Of a stretch of DNA of 64,000 nt, positions 56,805 to 64,000 are shown in pieces (the first letter of the stretch is position 1; each line of letters begins with the position of its first letter). The notes under the pieces were generated by a model. It had not been told where the DNA came from and did no database searches. It worked only from the letters and a program-made list of their open reading frames with translations. The DNA lies in NCBI RefSeq assembly GCF_965216485.1, contig NZ_OZ244162.1:2666001-2730000 (forward strand), in the 5' to 3' direction. This DNA comes from Algiphilus sp965216485. Its GTDB lineage: Bacteria > Pseudomonadota > Gammaproteobacteria > Nevskiales > Nevskiaceae. The position numbers and the translations under genes were made by a program.

Positions 56805-58920
56805 GCGCCGAGGACTCCTGCCCGTGTCCAGCAATGCCGGCCCAATCGTTCTTCTGAAACATCGTTTCGTACAACACGGCGTCCGTGGCCTTCAGTTGCG
56901 CCGTCGCCCTTTGGAGCAGGTGGTACACCTTGGCGTGACTAGTGTGCAGCACGGGGCGCCGCAGAATGCGCCTCACGGCATCGCAATAGAGGTTATCGGA
57001 ACGGTAGTGCGGTCCGTTCAAGTGATCGAGGGGGCCGAGAGCTGTGTACACATTGCGAGGGATCAGCACACAGAAGAATGGGGCAAAGCGCAGCTCCACC
57101 AACCCAGGTACCCCTTCTCCCAGTGGGCGCAGGACATTGCCGTGATGGTGTGACAGATTGACGTCCAGCTCACGTCCTGGATTGCACCGCGGATGATGGG
57201 TCTCCATGGTCGGACTGTCAGGCAACAGCACCTGCTGCGGCACAACCAACCCGGCCTCCGGCACCGTGACACGAACCGCCTGCATTGCATCCAGCCAACC
57301 GGGGGTAACAATGGCATCGTTGTTCAGCAGCACCAGGTCGGTATCCGGCGCCGCACAAGCCATTCCCTGGTTGACCGCGTGCGTGAAGCCGAGATTCCTA
57401 CTGTTGCGGATCACCGTGAGCCGGTCACTCGCCGCCAGTTGCGTCAGCAGGCTCTGCGTTTCCGTGCCCGAGGCATTGTCCACGATCACGATGTCGGTAT
57501 CAGACGGTGAGAATCTTCTGACGGCCTCGACGCAGGCGCCGAGCTCCTGCGCGCATTCGTAACTGGGAATAATCACTGTGGCTCGATAGGGCGCTGGTGT
57601 CACGATGCTTTGTACGCGCGGTGCCACCATGCGCTGCAACGCGGGGAGCGGCGTGGCTTTCAGTCGGTCTGCAATCGCCTCTCCCTTGGTGGCACGGATC
57701 AGCGCTGTGTCCAGTGCCGTCTCCGCCGCAAAGGCCACCGCATCAACGGACGTGCCCTCATCCACCAGGAGACAGGGAATCGTTCTGCCGTGCGCCTGCT
57801 GTGCAAGCCACAGCTTCAACAACCATGGCAAGCGGCCAAGCGGTAACGCCGTGGGCCATGTGGGAAGCTGTGCCAGTTGCTTCGCCTCGTGCAGCAATCC
57901 GCTGCATGAGGCCGACCCACGATGCTCGAGCACGGACGCCTGCAACGCATCCAGGGTGATGGAGGCCAGATTGGCATGGTCTTCACTGTCGGCTGGCGCC
58001 TCCGCTCTCATCGAAAATGTCGCACAGTGCAGCACGAAGGGTGAGGGCATCGTGGATGCCGATGTCCGCATGATGCGCACATAGTCATCCACCAGCCGCG
58101 CGCCGGGGGCCAGCCATGCCACCAACCGAGTGGCAACGGCCTCATGGGCGTGCGCCAGTATGCCTGACACATCGTCCGGTGCTTCGACACACCGCAATTC
58201 AAGGCCCGTCGCAGCCGTCTGCAGCTGCGCAATGACAGCCTCCGAGAACGCATGCGGTGCGAGCACGATCACCTCGCAGCGCGCCTTGGTCTGGCGCGCC
58301 ACGCTGGCTACGGAGCGCGCGACGTCTTCAGGCGCTTCCTGATTCCAGGGAATGAGGACCGTGATGTCGGTCACGAGGTCATACTCCCGGCTGGCACGGA
58401 GATCGTGACGCTTGCGCGCCACCATATGGCCGATGCCTCGAATGCTTGCCTCCGAAAAAGGCGCTTCGCGCCGGGGAACGAACAGGCACTGTCCCTCAAG
58501 ATCCGAAAAATCCGAGGCGTTGTGCGCGCCCGTTACCGCCTGCGGCGCCGGCGCTTCCGTGCGCGCGGTCTGGCGCGGCGTCGGTACCGAGGGCCTCGTT
58601 GGCTGGCGGCCTTCACTCCGACCATGGCGGATGTAATGCAGCAATGGCAGCACGCCAGCGGCCACCGTGTCCGGGTAGCGTTCGCGATACCAGACCGGGT
58701 CGAATTGGGCACTCGGTCGATGATTCTGCGCCAGACCCTGTTGGATGTAGTGAAGCAGTGCCTCCTCATCGGAGGCACGATGGAGGCCGCAACGGTTCCG
58801 GTAATCGTCCGCGTCAAACAAGCCCGACGCCGCGATCTCGCGGACCAAGGCCTGCGTTTCGGTCACGGTGGATCGGCCGCCGCGCGCCAGCAGAGCGTTG
58901 CGTAGCAGACGCCTCAACAC
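56794..58920 (-). CDS. large glycosyltransferase with FDPxWYxxxYPD repeats
   Basis: About 708 residues. The start is uncertain: I use a GTG at 58918-58920, downstream of the sulfotransferase stop, with GAGG about 11 bases upstream. Near the N-terminus two related repeats appear (SGLFDADDYRNRCGL...ALLHYIQQG and AQFDPVWYRERYPDTVAAGVLPLLHYIRHG), as in many polysaccharide transferases. A first GT-like domain (about 180-320) appears degenerate. A GT-A domain at about 440-680 has VIIPSYECAQELGACVEAV, IVIVDNASGTET, NLGFTHAVNQGM and LVLLNNDAIVTPGW. It probably adds one sugar to the sulfated polymer. Confidence 0.78.
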   Translation of the reverse strand: MLRRLLRNALLARGGRSTVTETQALVREIAASGLFDADDYRNRCGLHRASDEEALLHYIQQGLAQNHRPSAQFDPVWYRERYPDTVAAGVLPLLHYIRHGRSEGRQPTRPSVPTPRQTARTEAPAPQAVTGAHNASDFSDLEGQCLFVPRREAPFSEASIRGIGHMVARKRHDLRASREYDLVTDITVLIPWNQEAPEDVARSVASVARQTKARCEVIVLAPHAFSEAVIAQLQTAATGLELRCVEAPDDVSGILAHAHEAVATRLVAWLAPGARLVDDYVRIMRTSASTMPSPFVLHCATFSMRAEAPADSEDHANLASITLDALQASVLEHRGSASCSGLLHEAKQLAQLPTWPTALPLGRLPWLLKLWLAQQAHGRTIPCLLVDEGTSVDAVAFAAETALDTALIRATKGEAIADRLKATPLPALQRMVAPRVQSIVTPAPYRATVIIPSYECAQELGACVEAVRRFSPSDTDIVIVDNASGTETQSLLTQLAASDRLTVIRNSRNLGFTHAVNQGMACAAPDTDLVLLNNDAIVTPGWLDAMQAVRVTVPEAGLVVPQQVLLPDSPTMETHHPRCNPGRELDVNLSHHHGNVLRPLGEGVPGLVELRFAPFFCVLIPRNVYTALGPLDHLNGPHYRSDNLYCDAVRRILRRPVLHTSHAKVYHLLQRATAQLKATDAVLYETMFQKNDWAGIAGHGQESSAHGS

Positions 58921-58981
58921 GCCTACGCTGACCTCGACACGGTGTTCTGAAAGTCCCAGCGCCTGGCAGGGAATGAAGCGC

Positions 58982-59707
58982 CTAGCACGCTTGTTGCCAT
59001 TCGGGATTGCGCCATTCGGACAGATCTCTGCCAAGCAGCGTTTCCAGCGCCTGAATGCGCGGTTCGTAGAGCGCCTGTAGAAAGCAGCCCAGGCGCGTCG
59101 GCAACGGATGGCCTGAACCCGGGAACACCTTTTGCGCCGCATGCTGCAGGACTGCGGAGTCCGGAGTTGAAACCTCCAAATGGGCGCACGCGCTCAGAAG
59201 CACCTGATCAGGAGCGCGGACGATGTCATCGTAGAAGAGCACATGAATCTGCTCCCAGGGAAAGTGCTCCAACCAGCACTGAAGGCAACGCGCATAGTCG
59301 CCGCGGGCGAGTGAACCCGCGGACCTGAAGTGATCCATGAACCAAGCCTCGCTGGCCTCTCCTCTTTCCATTTCAGCCCGCCCCAGCGCCATGAGTGCAG
59401 AGGACCACGCCCGTTCGACGGGATTTCTCACCACATAAAGAATGCGCAGCGTCGGTGCGTGCCGGTAAATCTCGGCCACGTTGTGCGACGGGAGGATGCC
59501 GTAGGCCGGTGTGATCTCCCCTTCACACAGATCGCTATCCCCGGCAAAGGTACGCAGGTAGCGATCAATATCCACCGCGTCATGCGGCCGGTTCCAGAAG
59601 TGCATTTCCTTCCCACCCGGGAAGGCGATTTCCGCATGCCGCTGAAGATTGCTGTAGAGCCAGGTGGTTCCCGCCTTCTGTGCACCGATGCCGAGGAAAC
59701 GCCACAT
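58982..59707 (-). CDS. PAPS-dependent sulfotransferase
   Basis: A 241-residue enzyme and the clearest of the four. The PAPS 5' loop is FLGIGAQKAGTTWLYSNLQ (about 4-22). The 3'-phosphate site is ILYVVRNPVERAWSSALM (about 88-105). An acidic GKEMHFWNRP follows the first loop, as in carbohydrate sulfotransferases of the heparan N-deacetylase/sulfotransferase type. The C-terminus has DLSEWRNPEW. It follows the isomerase gene by 12 bp in one operon. Confidence 0.85.
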   Translation of the reverse strand: MWRFLGIGAQKAGTTWLYSNLQRHAEIAFPGGKEMHFWNRPHDAVDIDRYLRTFAGDSDLCEGEITPAYGILPSHNVAEIYRHAPTLRILYVVRNPVERAWSSALMALGRAEMERGEASEAWFMDHFRSAGSLARGDYARCLQCWLEHFPWEQIHVLFYDDIVRAPDQVLLSACAHLEVSTPDSAVLQHAAQKVFPGSGHPLPTRLGCFLQALYEPRIQALETLLGRDLSEWRNPEWQQAC

Positions 59708-59719
59708 GACCCGTACGCA

Positions 59720-60697
59720 CTACGGCCGCGCAGCATCCGATGGGTCAATGGTCGCGCTCGCCTCATCGGCCGAAACCTCCGTTTCCGGAAGGTCTACGCC
59801 GTAGCGCTGGGCCAATTCGCTCTGCAGCGCCTTCAATCGTGCGTCCGGCACGCGAACCACGTCTGGCGGCGCTTGTTGCTTGAGCCATGCCGAAAAATTC
59901 TCGTACCGATACTCGGACTTCAGGCGTTCCTTGATCTGTCCGGCCACCGCGTCAAAGGGCTTCGGATCTGGTTCCTCGCGATCCAGAAGTTTCACGATGT
60001 GCAACCCAAAACGCGTCTCAACCACATCGGAAACCGCGCCTTTTTCCTGCATGGAGAAGGCAACGGCGTTGAATTCCGGCGCCATCCGCTCACGCGTGAA
60101 ATACCCGAGATCGCCACCCATGTGCTTGGAGCTGTCTTCAGAATGCTCCTTGGCAAGCTCGGAGAAATTCGCCCCTTTGCGGAGCTGCTTCAAGATCTTC
60201 TCCGCCTCTCCGCGCCTGCGCTCCTTGTCTGCCGCTTTCGGCGCCTGCAGAAAAATGTGCGCGGCCCGAATGCGCTCTGGGGGCGTGAACTCCTCGATAT
60301 TCTCCTGGTAGTAGCTTCGAGCTTCTTCTTCGAAGTCCGGGTAATCAATGTCCGCGAGATATCGGTCGGTCACGATCTTCGCGAGCGTGGCTTCGCGCGC
60401 CTGCTGCAGCGCAGCATTTACCTTGGCGTCCGCAAGCAGTCCCTGTGACTCCGCGAGCTGGCTCATGCGCTTGCGGAAATATAGCCCGGTGACTGTTGCC
60501 TGCAAGTCATTCGCGTCAGCGAGCACTTTCTCGCGCTCTTTCGAAGAAAGCAACTCCAGTTCCTGATCCAGATTCTTGGTATCGACCGTGATGCCCTTGT
60601 GTCGCACCAGAAGCTGTACCTCCGGATCGGCAGCTTGCGACGGCAGAATAAACGCGCACAGCGCAAGTGCGCACATGGTCTTGCTGAGATGATGCAT
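59720..60697 (-). CDS. periplasmic parvulin-type peptidyl-prolyl isomerase
   Basis: A 325-residue protein from the ATG at 60695-60697. A signal peptide (MCALALCAFILPSQAAD, cut near 22) is followed by a helical chaperone-like domain and one rotamase domain (about 125-225): RIRAAHIFLQAPKAADKERR, GANFSELAKEHSEDSSKHMGGDLGYF and FGLHIVKLLDREEPDPKPF. The C-terminal region resembles the SurA/PpiD tail. Such isomerases occur in exopolysaccharide clusters (EpsD family), where they help fold secreted or outer-membrane parts of the machine. It is the first gene of this unit. Confidence 0.88.
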   Translation of the reverse strand: MHHLSKTMCALALCAFILPSQAADPEVQLLVRHKGITVDTKNLDQELELLSSKEREKVLADANDLQATVTGLYFRKRMSQLAESQGLLADAKVNAALQQAREATLAKIVTDRYLADIDYPDFEEEARSYYQENIEEFTPPERIRAAHIFLQAPKAADKERRRGEAEKILKQLRKGANFSELAKEHSEDSSKHMGGDLGYFTRERMAPEFNAVAFSMQEKGAVSDVVETRFGLHIVKLLDREEPDPKPFDAVAGQIKERLKSEYRYENFSAWLKQQAPPDVVRVPDARLKALQSELAQRYGVDLPETEVSADEASATIDPSDAARP

Positions 60698-60841
60698 TGC
60701 GGTTCCAGGCGAGTGAAAATTTGCAGGCATTGTACGCAAGCAGAATGCGAATGCATTCGCGATGGCAAGGGCTGAAGAGCGGCACCGAGGTTGACGACCT
60801 CCCGCTTTTCTACTGCAGAACCCCTAGACATTGCTACGCAC

Positions 60842-60874
60842 AAAAAAAGAGGCCACCGCATAGCGATGGCCTCT
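60842..60874 (-). terminator. rho-independent terminator after the exported protein gene
   Basis: On the minus strand an 8-bp stem AGAGGCCA / TGGCCTCT with an 11-nt loop is followed by seven T. It lies about 50 bp past the stop of the 565-residue protein and separates it from the isomerase operon. The remaining 60698-60841 contains no gene. Confidence 0.92.
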
Positions 60875-60924
60875 CAATCAAGCTATGTGCTCCAGTGATC
60901 TAGAGCACCTGAGCGCTTCAGGTC

Positions 60925-62622
60925 TCAGTTGGCGGGACGGGTGTAGGCCGCGTCCAGATACTGACCGAAGTTGTTGGCAGCACTACCAAAGTCGCGCTGC
61001 TTGTAGATGCCCGAAATCACAGGCACCGCATCAGAGCTGCTGCCAGGACCGTTGGCCGAGTCACCGTCGAAGGTCGCGATCATCCAACCCGAGTTGGCGT
61101 TGGAGGCGAGACCGTTGGTGCCGACGTAGCGGACGACCGGTGAGCCGAGGACGGAGGCGGTACCCGCCACGTCACGGCCGATCTTCACAACGTTGACTTC
61201 GTACGGCAGGTTGTCGATGGTGACTTCAGGCGGCGGGGCTGGCGAAACAACCGGGCCGTCGAGTTCAACCGTCACACCACCTTCTTCACGATCGTAGATG
61301 TCGTAGTTGACCACGATCGGGGCGACACCATTGTCGCCGTCCTGGAAGGTACCCGAGCCGAACAGTTCCGGCGCACAGACACCACCGGTGTCGTTGTCGC
61401 CGAAGTCATTCATGGCCTGGGTGATGCCCGTGCCATCCGGCACACCCGCGCTCGAGTTGGTGTTACGCCACGCGCTGCAAGCAGCCTGGATGTTGCTTTC
61501 GTCGACGTCGTCTTCGAAACGCTTGGTCGGGAAGTTCACCACCCACTCAGAGGCAGCACCCGTATTCGGGTTCGTCGTCCACTCGTTCTTGACCTGCGTG
61601 GCGGAGATGCCGGCGATCAGCGCGTTCACGCCGTCGATGGTCCACAGCGCGTTGCTGGAAGCGATGGTGGGCTCGAGGAACCACGGGAACTCCTGCGCGG
61701 TCACGTAGTTCTGACCGACGCCGTAGCCTTCGATGTGCAGCGAGGTCACACCAGCGGCACGACCCGTGGTCTGGTTGACGAGGCTGACATTGGCCTTGAG
61801 CGGGTTGCCAGTGACAATCGCGCCGTAACCGACAGCGCTCTCGTTCGCGCCCGAGGAGTCGACCGAGCCGAGACGGGCCAGCGGGCTGCCGGAACCGGTC
61901 TGCACGTCGGTGCCGTCGTCGGTCGGCGGCCAGGTGGTCGCAACGCCCGCGTCATCCAGACCCGAGACCACGGCGGTGATGCCAGCCGTTGCGTCGAAAT
62001 CAGCAGTGCGCGCGGAGAACGAGTTGTTCACGCGGGTGCAGTTGCGCGGTTCGCCATTGACGTGCTCGGCATCATAGGCAATGTCGCCAGGGAAGTTCTG
62101 CGCGACAGAGCCAGGGGCACGGCCGGAACCTTCCGTTTCGCCCATCACGAGCACCTTGATGTAACCCTCACGGGTACGAACCACGTCACCGTCGGTGGCA
62201 GTGTGATCGGCAAACTCGTCAGAGTAGGCCAGCTCACTCGCCTCGGCACCGTTATTGCGCACGGAAATCGGGATCGTGCACGAACGGTCGTTGGTGATCA
62301 GTTCAGGGCGGCCGTTGGCGCTCTGCTGGATCGTGGCGGTCCAGACGTCAAACGGGCTCAACGCGATGTTGAAGTCGAGCACGTCGCGCGAGTTACGGGA
62401 CTCGTGCAGACGGAACTTGACGACAATCGAGTTTTCGCTCGTGTTGGTCAGGTTGACCAGGGTCTGCCAGCCGTCATTGACGGTGTAATACGGGATAACG
62501 ATGGCACTGCCTTGTCCATCGTCAGACACGGTGGTCTGTGCGACAGCCGGCTGAACGGCAAAGGCCGCGCCGACAGCCACACCGATACCGGTGAGACTCG
62601 CTTTATTGAGCAACTTCCCCAT
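60925..62622 (-). CDS. exported protein of unknown function, 565 aa
   Basis: Begins MGKLLNKASLTGIGVAVGAAFAVQPAVAQ, a clear signal peptide (cut near 29). The mature protein is acidic, rich in Thr, Asn, Gly, Ser and Val, and has four cysteines (RSCTIP, RNCTRV, QAACSAW, GGVCAPE), enough for two disulfides. The first 100 mature residues (SAIVIPYYTVNDGWQTLVNLTNTSENSIVVKFRL) read as a beta-sandwich; a short Pro-rich linker (PVVSPAPPPEV) precedes the last 110 residues. No LPXTG, PEP-CTERM or membrane anchor is seen. A strong AAGGAG site and its own strong terminator suggest high expression. A surface or matrix protein linked to the capsule is the best guess; the family is not recognised. Confidence 0.65.
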   Translation of the reverse strand: MGKLLNKASLTGIGVAVGAAFAVQPAVAQTTVSDDGQGSAIVIPYYTVNDGWQTLVNLTNTSENSIVVKFRLHESRNSRDVLDFNIALSPFDVWTATIQQSANGRPELITNDRSCTIPISVRNNGAEASELAYSDEFADHTATDGDVVRTREGYIKVLVMGETEGSGRAPGSVAQNFPGDIAYDAEHVNGEPRNCTRVNNSFSARTADFDATAGITAVVSGLDDAGVATTWPPTDDGTDVQTGSGSPLARLGSVDSSGANESAVGYGAIVTGNPLKANVSLVNQTTGRAAGVTSLHIEGYGVGQNYVTAQEFPWFLEPTIASSNALWTIDGVNALIAGISATQVKNEWTTNPNTGAASEWVVNFPTKRFEDDVDESNIQAACSAWRNTNSSAGVPDGTGITQAMNDFGDNDTGGVCAPELFGSGTFQDGDNGVAPIVVNYDIYDREEGGVTVELDGPVVSPAPPPEVTIDNLPYEVNVVKIGRDVAGTASVLGSPVVRYVGTNGLASNANSGWMIATFDGDSANGPGSSSDAVPVISGIYKQRDFGSAANNFGQYLDAAYTRPAN

Positions 62623-63169
62623 GAGGAACTCCTTTAAGAGGGTAAGACCATTCAGTTTTTGGAGAATCCTACGAATTGCCCGAGAGCATCGATCAATTCG
62701 CAGGTCATCCCTTACGCGTACTCCCCTAGACGCATAACCCGTCGAGGGCTTGACCCGCGTGGTTGGACTCTAACTCGCTCTCAGCAAAGCAGCAACCCTT
62801 GGGAGCAAGCAATGAGCAACAAAAACGCTGTCCTGCAGGAAACGCGGACTAGTTCTAAGAAATACGTTGGGAAAGAGTAACATGCATCGCATGTTTCATT
62901 GTGTTTCGCGCCCGTCGTTGCGGCAGCGCGGTAAAGCAGCGACAAAGGAGGTACGTAGCTTGCGCGTGGTGCGTCACGCATTTTCGGTACACACACGACG
63001 TGAGAGAGGTTAGGCGAACGTTGTGTCCGCCCGTTGGCGCCGTGTTACGGCGCCCACTGGCGTGCTCTCGGGGCTCGAAGAGGCATCTGGGCCGCAGTCG
63101 CAGCCGGCATAACGACTACCATGCGCCTGGACGCGCCAACACCGACTCTACAGCTTTCCGGCACTGCGA
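62623..63169. other. long intergenic region, mostly non-coding
   Basis: A 547-bp gap of lower GC than the neighbouring genes. It holds the promoter region of the exported-protein gene (a CCCCTAGAC motif at 62723-62731, next to the palindrome TACGCGTA at 62713-62720), the possible 22-residue peptide gene, and a perfect 7-bp hairpin GGCGCCG-TGTTA-CGGCGCC at 63036-63054 without a T-run. I see nothing else that I can support. Confidence 0.5.
62812..62880 (+). CDS. possible 22-residue peptide
   Basis: ATG at 62812 with GGGAG 6 bases upstream opens a 22-codon frame (MSNKNAVLQETRTSSKKYVG plus KE) ending in TAA. The codons use AAA, AAC and TCT, unlike the GC-rich genes around. It is hydrophilic and basic with no signal or membrane segment. 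It could be a real small protein, a leader peptide for the sulfotransferase gene downstream, or chance. The upstream in-frame extension is not supported because it has no good start site. Confidence 0.3.
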   Translation: MSNKNAVLQETRTSSKKYVGKE

Positions 63170-64000
63170 ATGGCAGGAACAAAGATCCAGCAATCTCCTC
63201 ATGGTCGCACCGCGATTCTGGTCACGGGCATGCATCGCAGTGGCACATCTGCACTGACACGATGCCTCAACCTTCTGGGCGCCACACTTCCCGGCAATCT
63301 GATTCCGCCCCAGGCCGACAACCCCACAGGCTTCTGGGAATCCACGGACGTTCAAAAGCTCAATGACGAACTGCTCGAGGCATTGTCAACGCGCTGGGAT
63401 GATGACGACCCGATTCGGTGGAATGCGATCGACAACGACCAGCGCGACGCTTGGATTGAACGAATTCGCGACCTTGTCGACCCGCTATGCAAGGCCGATG
63501 CCCCCCTCGTTCTGAAGGATCCGCGCCTGTGCCGCTTGCTCCCATTGTGGCAAACGGCCTTCGAGCAACTCTGCATTGACGCGCGCTACGTCATCCCCTT
63601 CCGGGATCCGCGCGAAGTCTCCGCCTCCCTTGCGCACCGCAATGGGCTGCCAGATCAGCATGGTCAGAGACTTTGGCTCCGATATGTGCTCGACGCGGAG
63701 CAGCACACCCGGGGCCATCGGCGTGTCATCGTGCCCTTTGTCGATCTGCTGGAGGAGCCGCTGAACACGCTCGAGACCGTGTGGCGCGATCTGGGTCTGA
63801 GAGAACCCGTCGATTGGGTCGAGACTGAGGCCGCGCTGCGTGCGTATCTGCAACCAGAACTTCGTCATGAGCGTGCAGGCGACACCGCAATCCGGGACAC
63901 CGACGTGCCTGTGGCGCGCCTCGCCTACCAGGCACTACTGCAACTGGCCAGCGATCCCGGGCAGCGCGCCGCTGAACAGCTATTGGACGAAGCCGGGCGG
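63170..64000 (+). CDS. sulfotransferase family protein (runs off the right edge)
   Basis: At least 277 residues with no stop before the window end. The start at ATG 63170 is the first good one, although its Shine-Dalgarno is weak. The PAPS loop reads ILVTGMHRSGTSALTRCLNLLG (about 17-38), and APLVLKDPRLCRLLPLW and ARYVIPFRDPREVSASLAHR (about 125-150) form the 3'-phosphate part. A PFVDLLEEPLNTLETVWRDLGL segment follows, typical of Sulfotransfer_3-type proteins. Many homologues continue into a glycosyltransferase domain, so the part outside the window is of interest. It is the fourth sulfotransferase of the region. Confidence 0.8.
   Translation, partial: MAGTKIQQSPHGRTAILVTGMHRSGTSALTRCLNLLGATLPGNLIPPQADNPTGFWESTDVQKLNDELLEALSTRWDDDDPIRWNAIDNDQRDAWIERIRDLVDPLCKADAPLVLKDPRLCRLLPLWQTAFEQLCIDARYVIPFRDPREVSASLAHRNGLPDQHGQRLWLRYVLDAEQHTRGHRRVIVPFVDLLEEPLNTLETVWRDLGLREPVDWVETEAALRAYLQPELRHERAGDTAIRDTDVPVARLAYQALLQLASDPGQRAAEQLLDEAGR

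Noticed and set aside
62659..62811. Longer version of the small peptide starting at 62659
   Set aside because: No ribosome binding site at that start and the added residues show no coding bias; only the 22-codon part has a plausible start.

Overview
This 64 kb window is chromosomal DNA from a GC-rich gammaproteobacterium. The evidence is the gene order (ftsK / aat-bpt-infA / clpA-clpS, rpsF-rpsR-rplI-dnaB-alr, rnr-rlmB), a Gsp type II secretion block, and an acetate block of the kind known in Pseudomonas and Vibrio. Genus cannot be fixed from the sequence. I see no insertion sequence, prophage, CRISPR array or rRNA operon. The only tRNA gene is tRNA-Leu(CAG).

Layout. 1-10 kb: partial ftsK, two less-known genes, then the N-degron set (aat, bpt, clpS, clpA) surrounding infA and a Tat-exported PhoD-type phosphatase with a good Pho box, then a glutaryl-CoA dehydrogenase. 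10-16 kb: gspC-D-E-F, the front half of a type II secretion system, ending tail-to-tail with alr. 16-20 kb: alr, dnaB and the S6-S18-L9 operon with a readable promoter and leader hairpins. 20-25.5 kb: small membrane proteins, an MmyB-like regulator, rlmB, an OmpA-type lipoprotein and rnr. 25.6-29.6 kb: tRNA-Leu behind a consensus promoter that overlaps the start of rnr, then two ABC-F ATPases. 29.6-33.4 kb: a sulfide-oxidation locus (SulP transporter, ETHE1-like persulfide dioxygenase, divergent sulfide:quinone oxidoreductase) with a palindrome in the shared promoter region.

33.6-47 kb: an acetate-switch region. It holds a CrbS-type symporter/histidine kinase hybrid, a CrbR-type regulator, acs, a porin, a receiver-like protein, a membrane PAS-exonuclease, a DUF294 nucleotidyltransferase, and a VC_2705-type sodium:solute symporter with its DUF4212 partner. 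A TTGGC..TTCGACCAA inverted repeat lies upstream of both acs and the symporter operon and is a candidate shared regulator site.

47-64 kb: a surface-polysaccharide region. A KpsMTED-type ABC capsule exporter is flanked by four glycosyltransferases and four PAPS-type sulfotransferases (one cut by the window end), a periplasmic parvulin isomerase, and a 565-residue exported protein of unknown function. The gene content predicts a sulfated capsule or exopolysaccharide, which is uncommon in bacteria. This and the candidate acetate regulatory site are the two observations most worth following.
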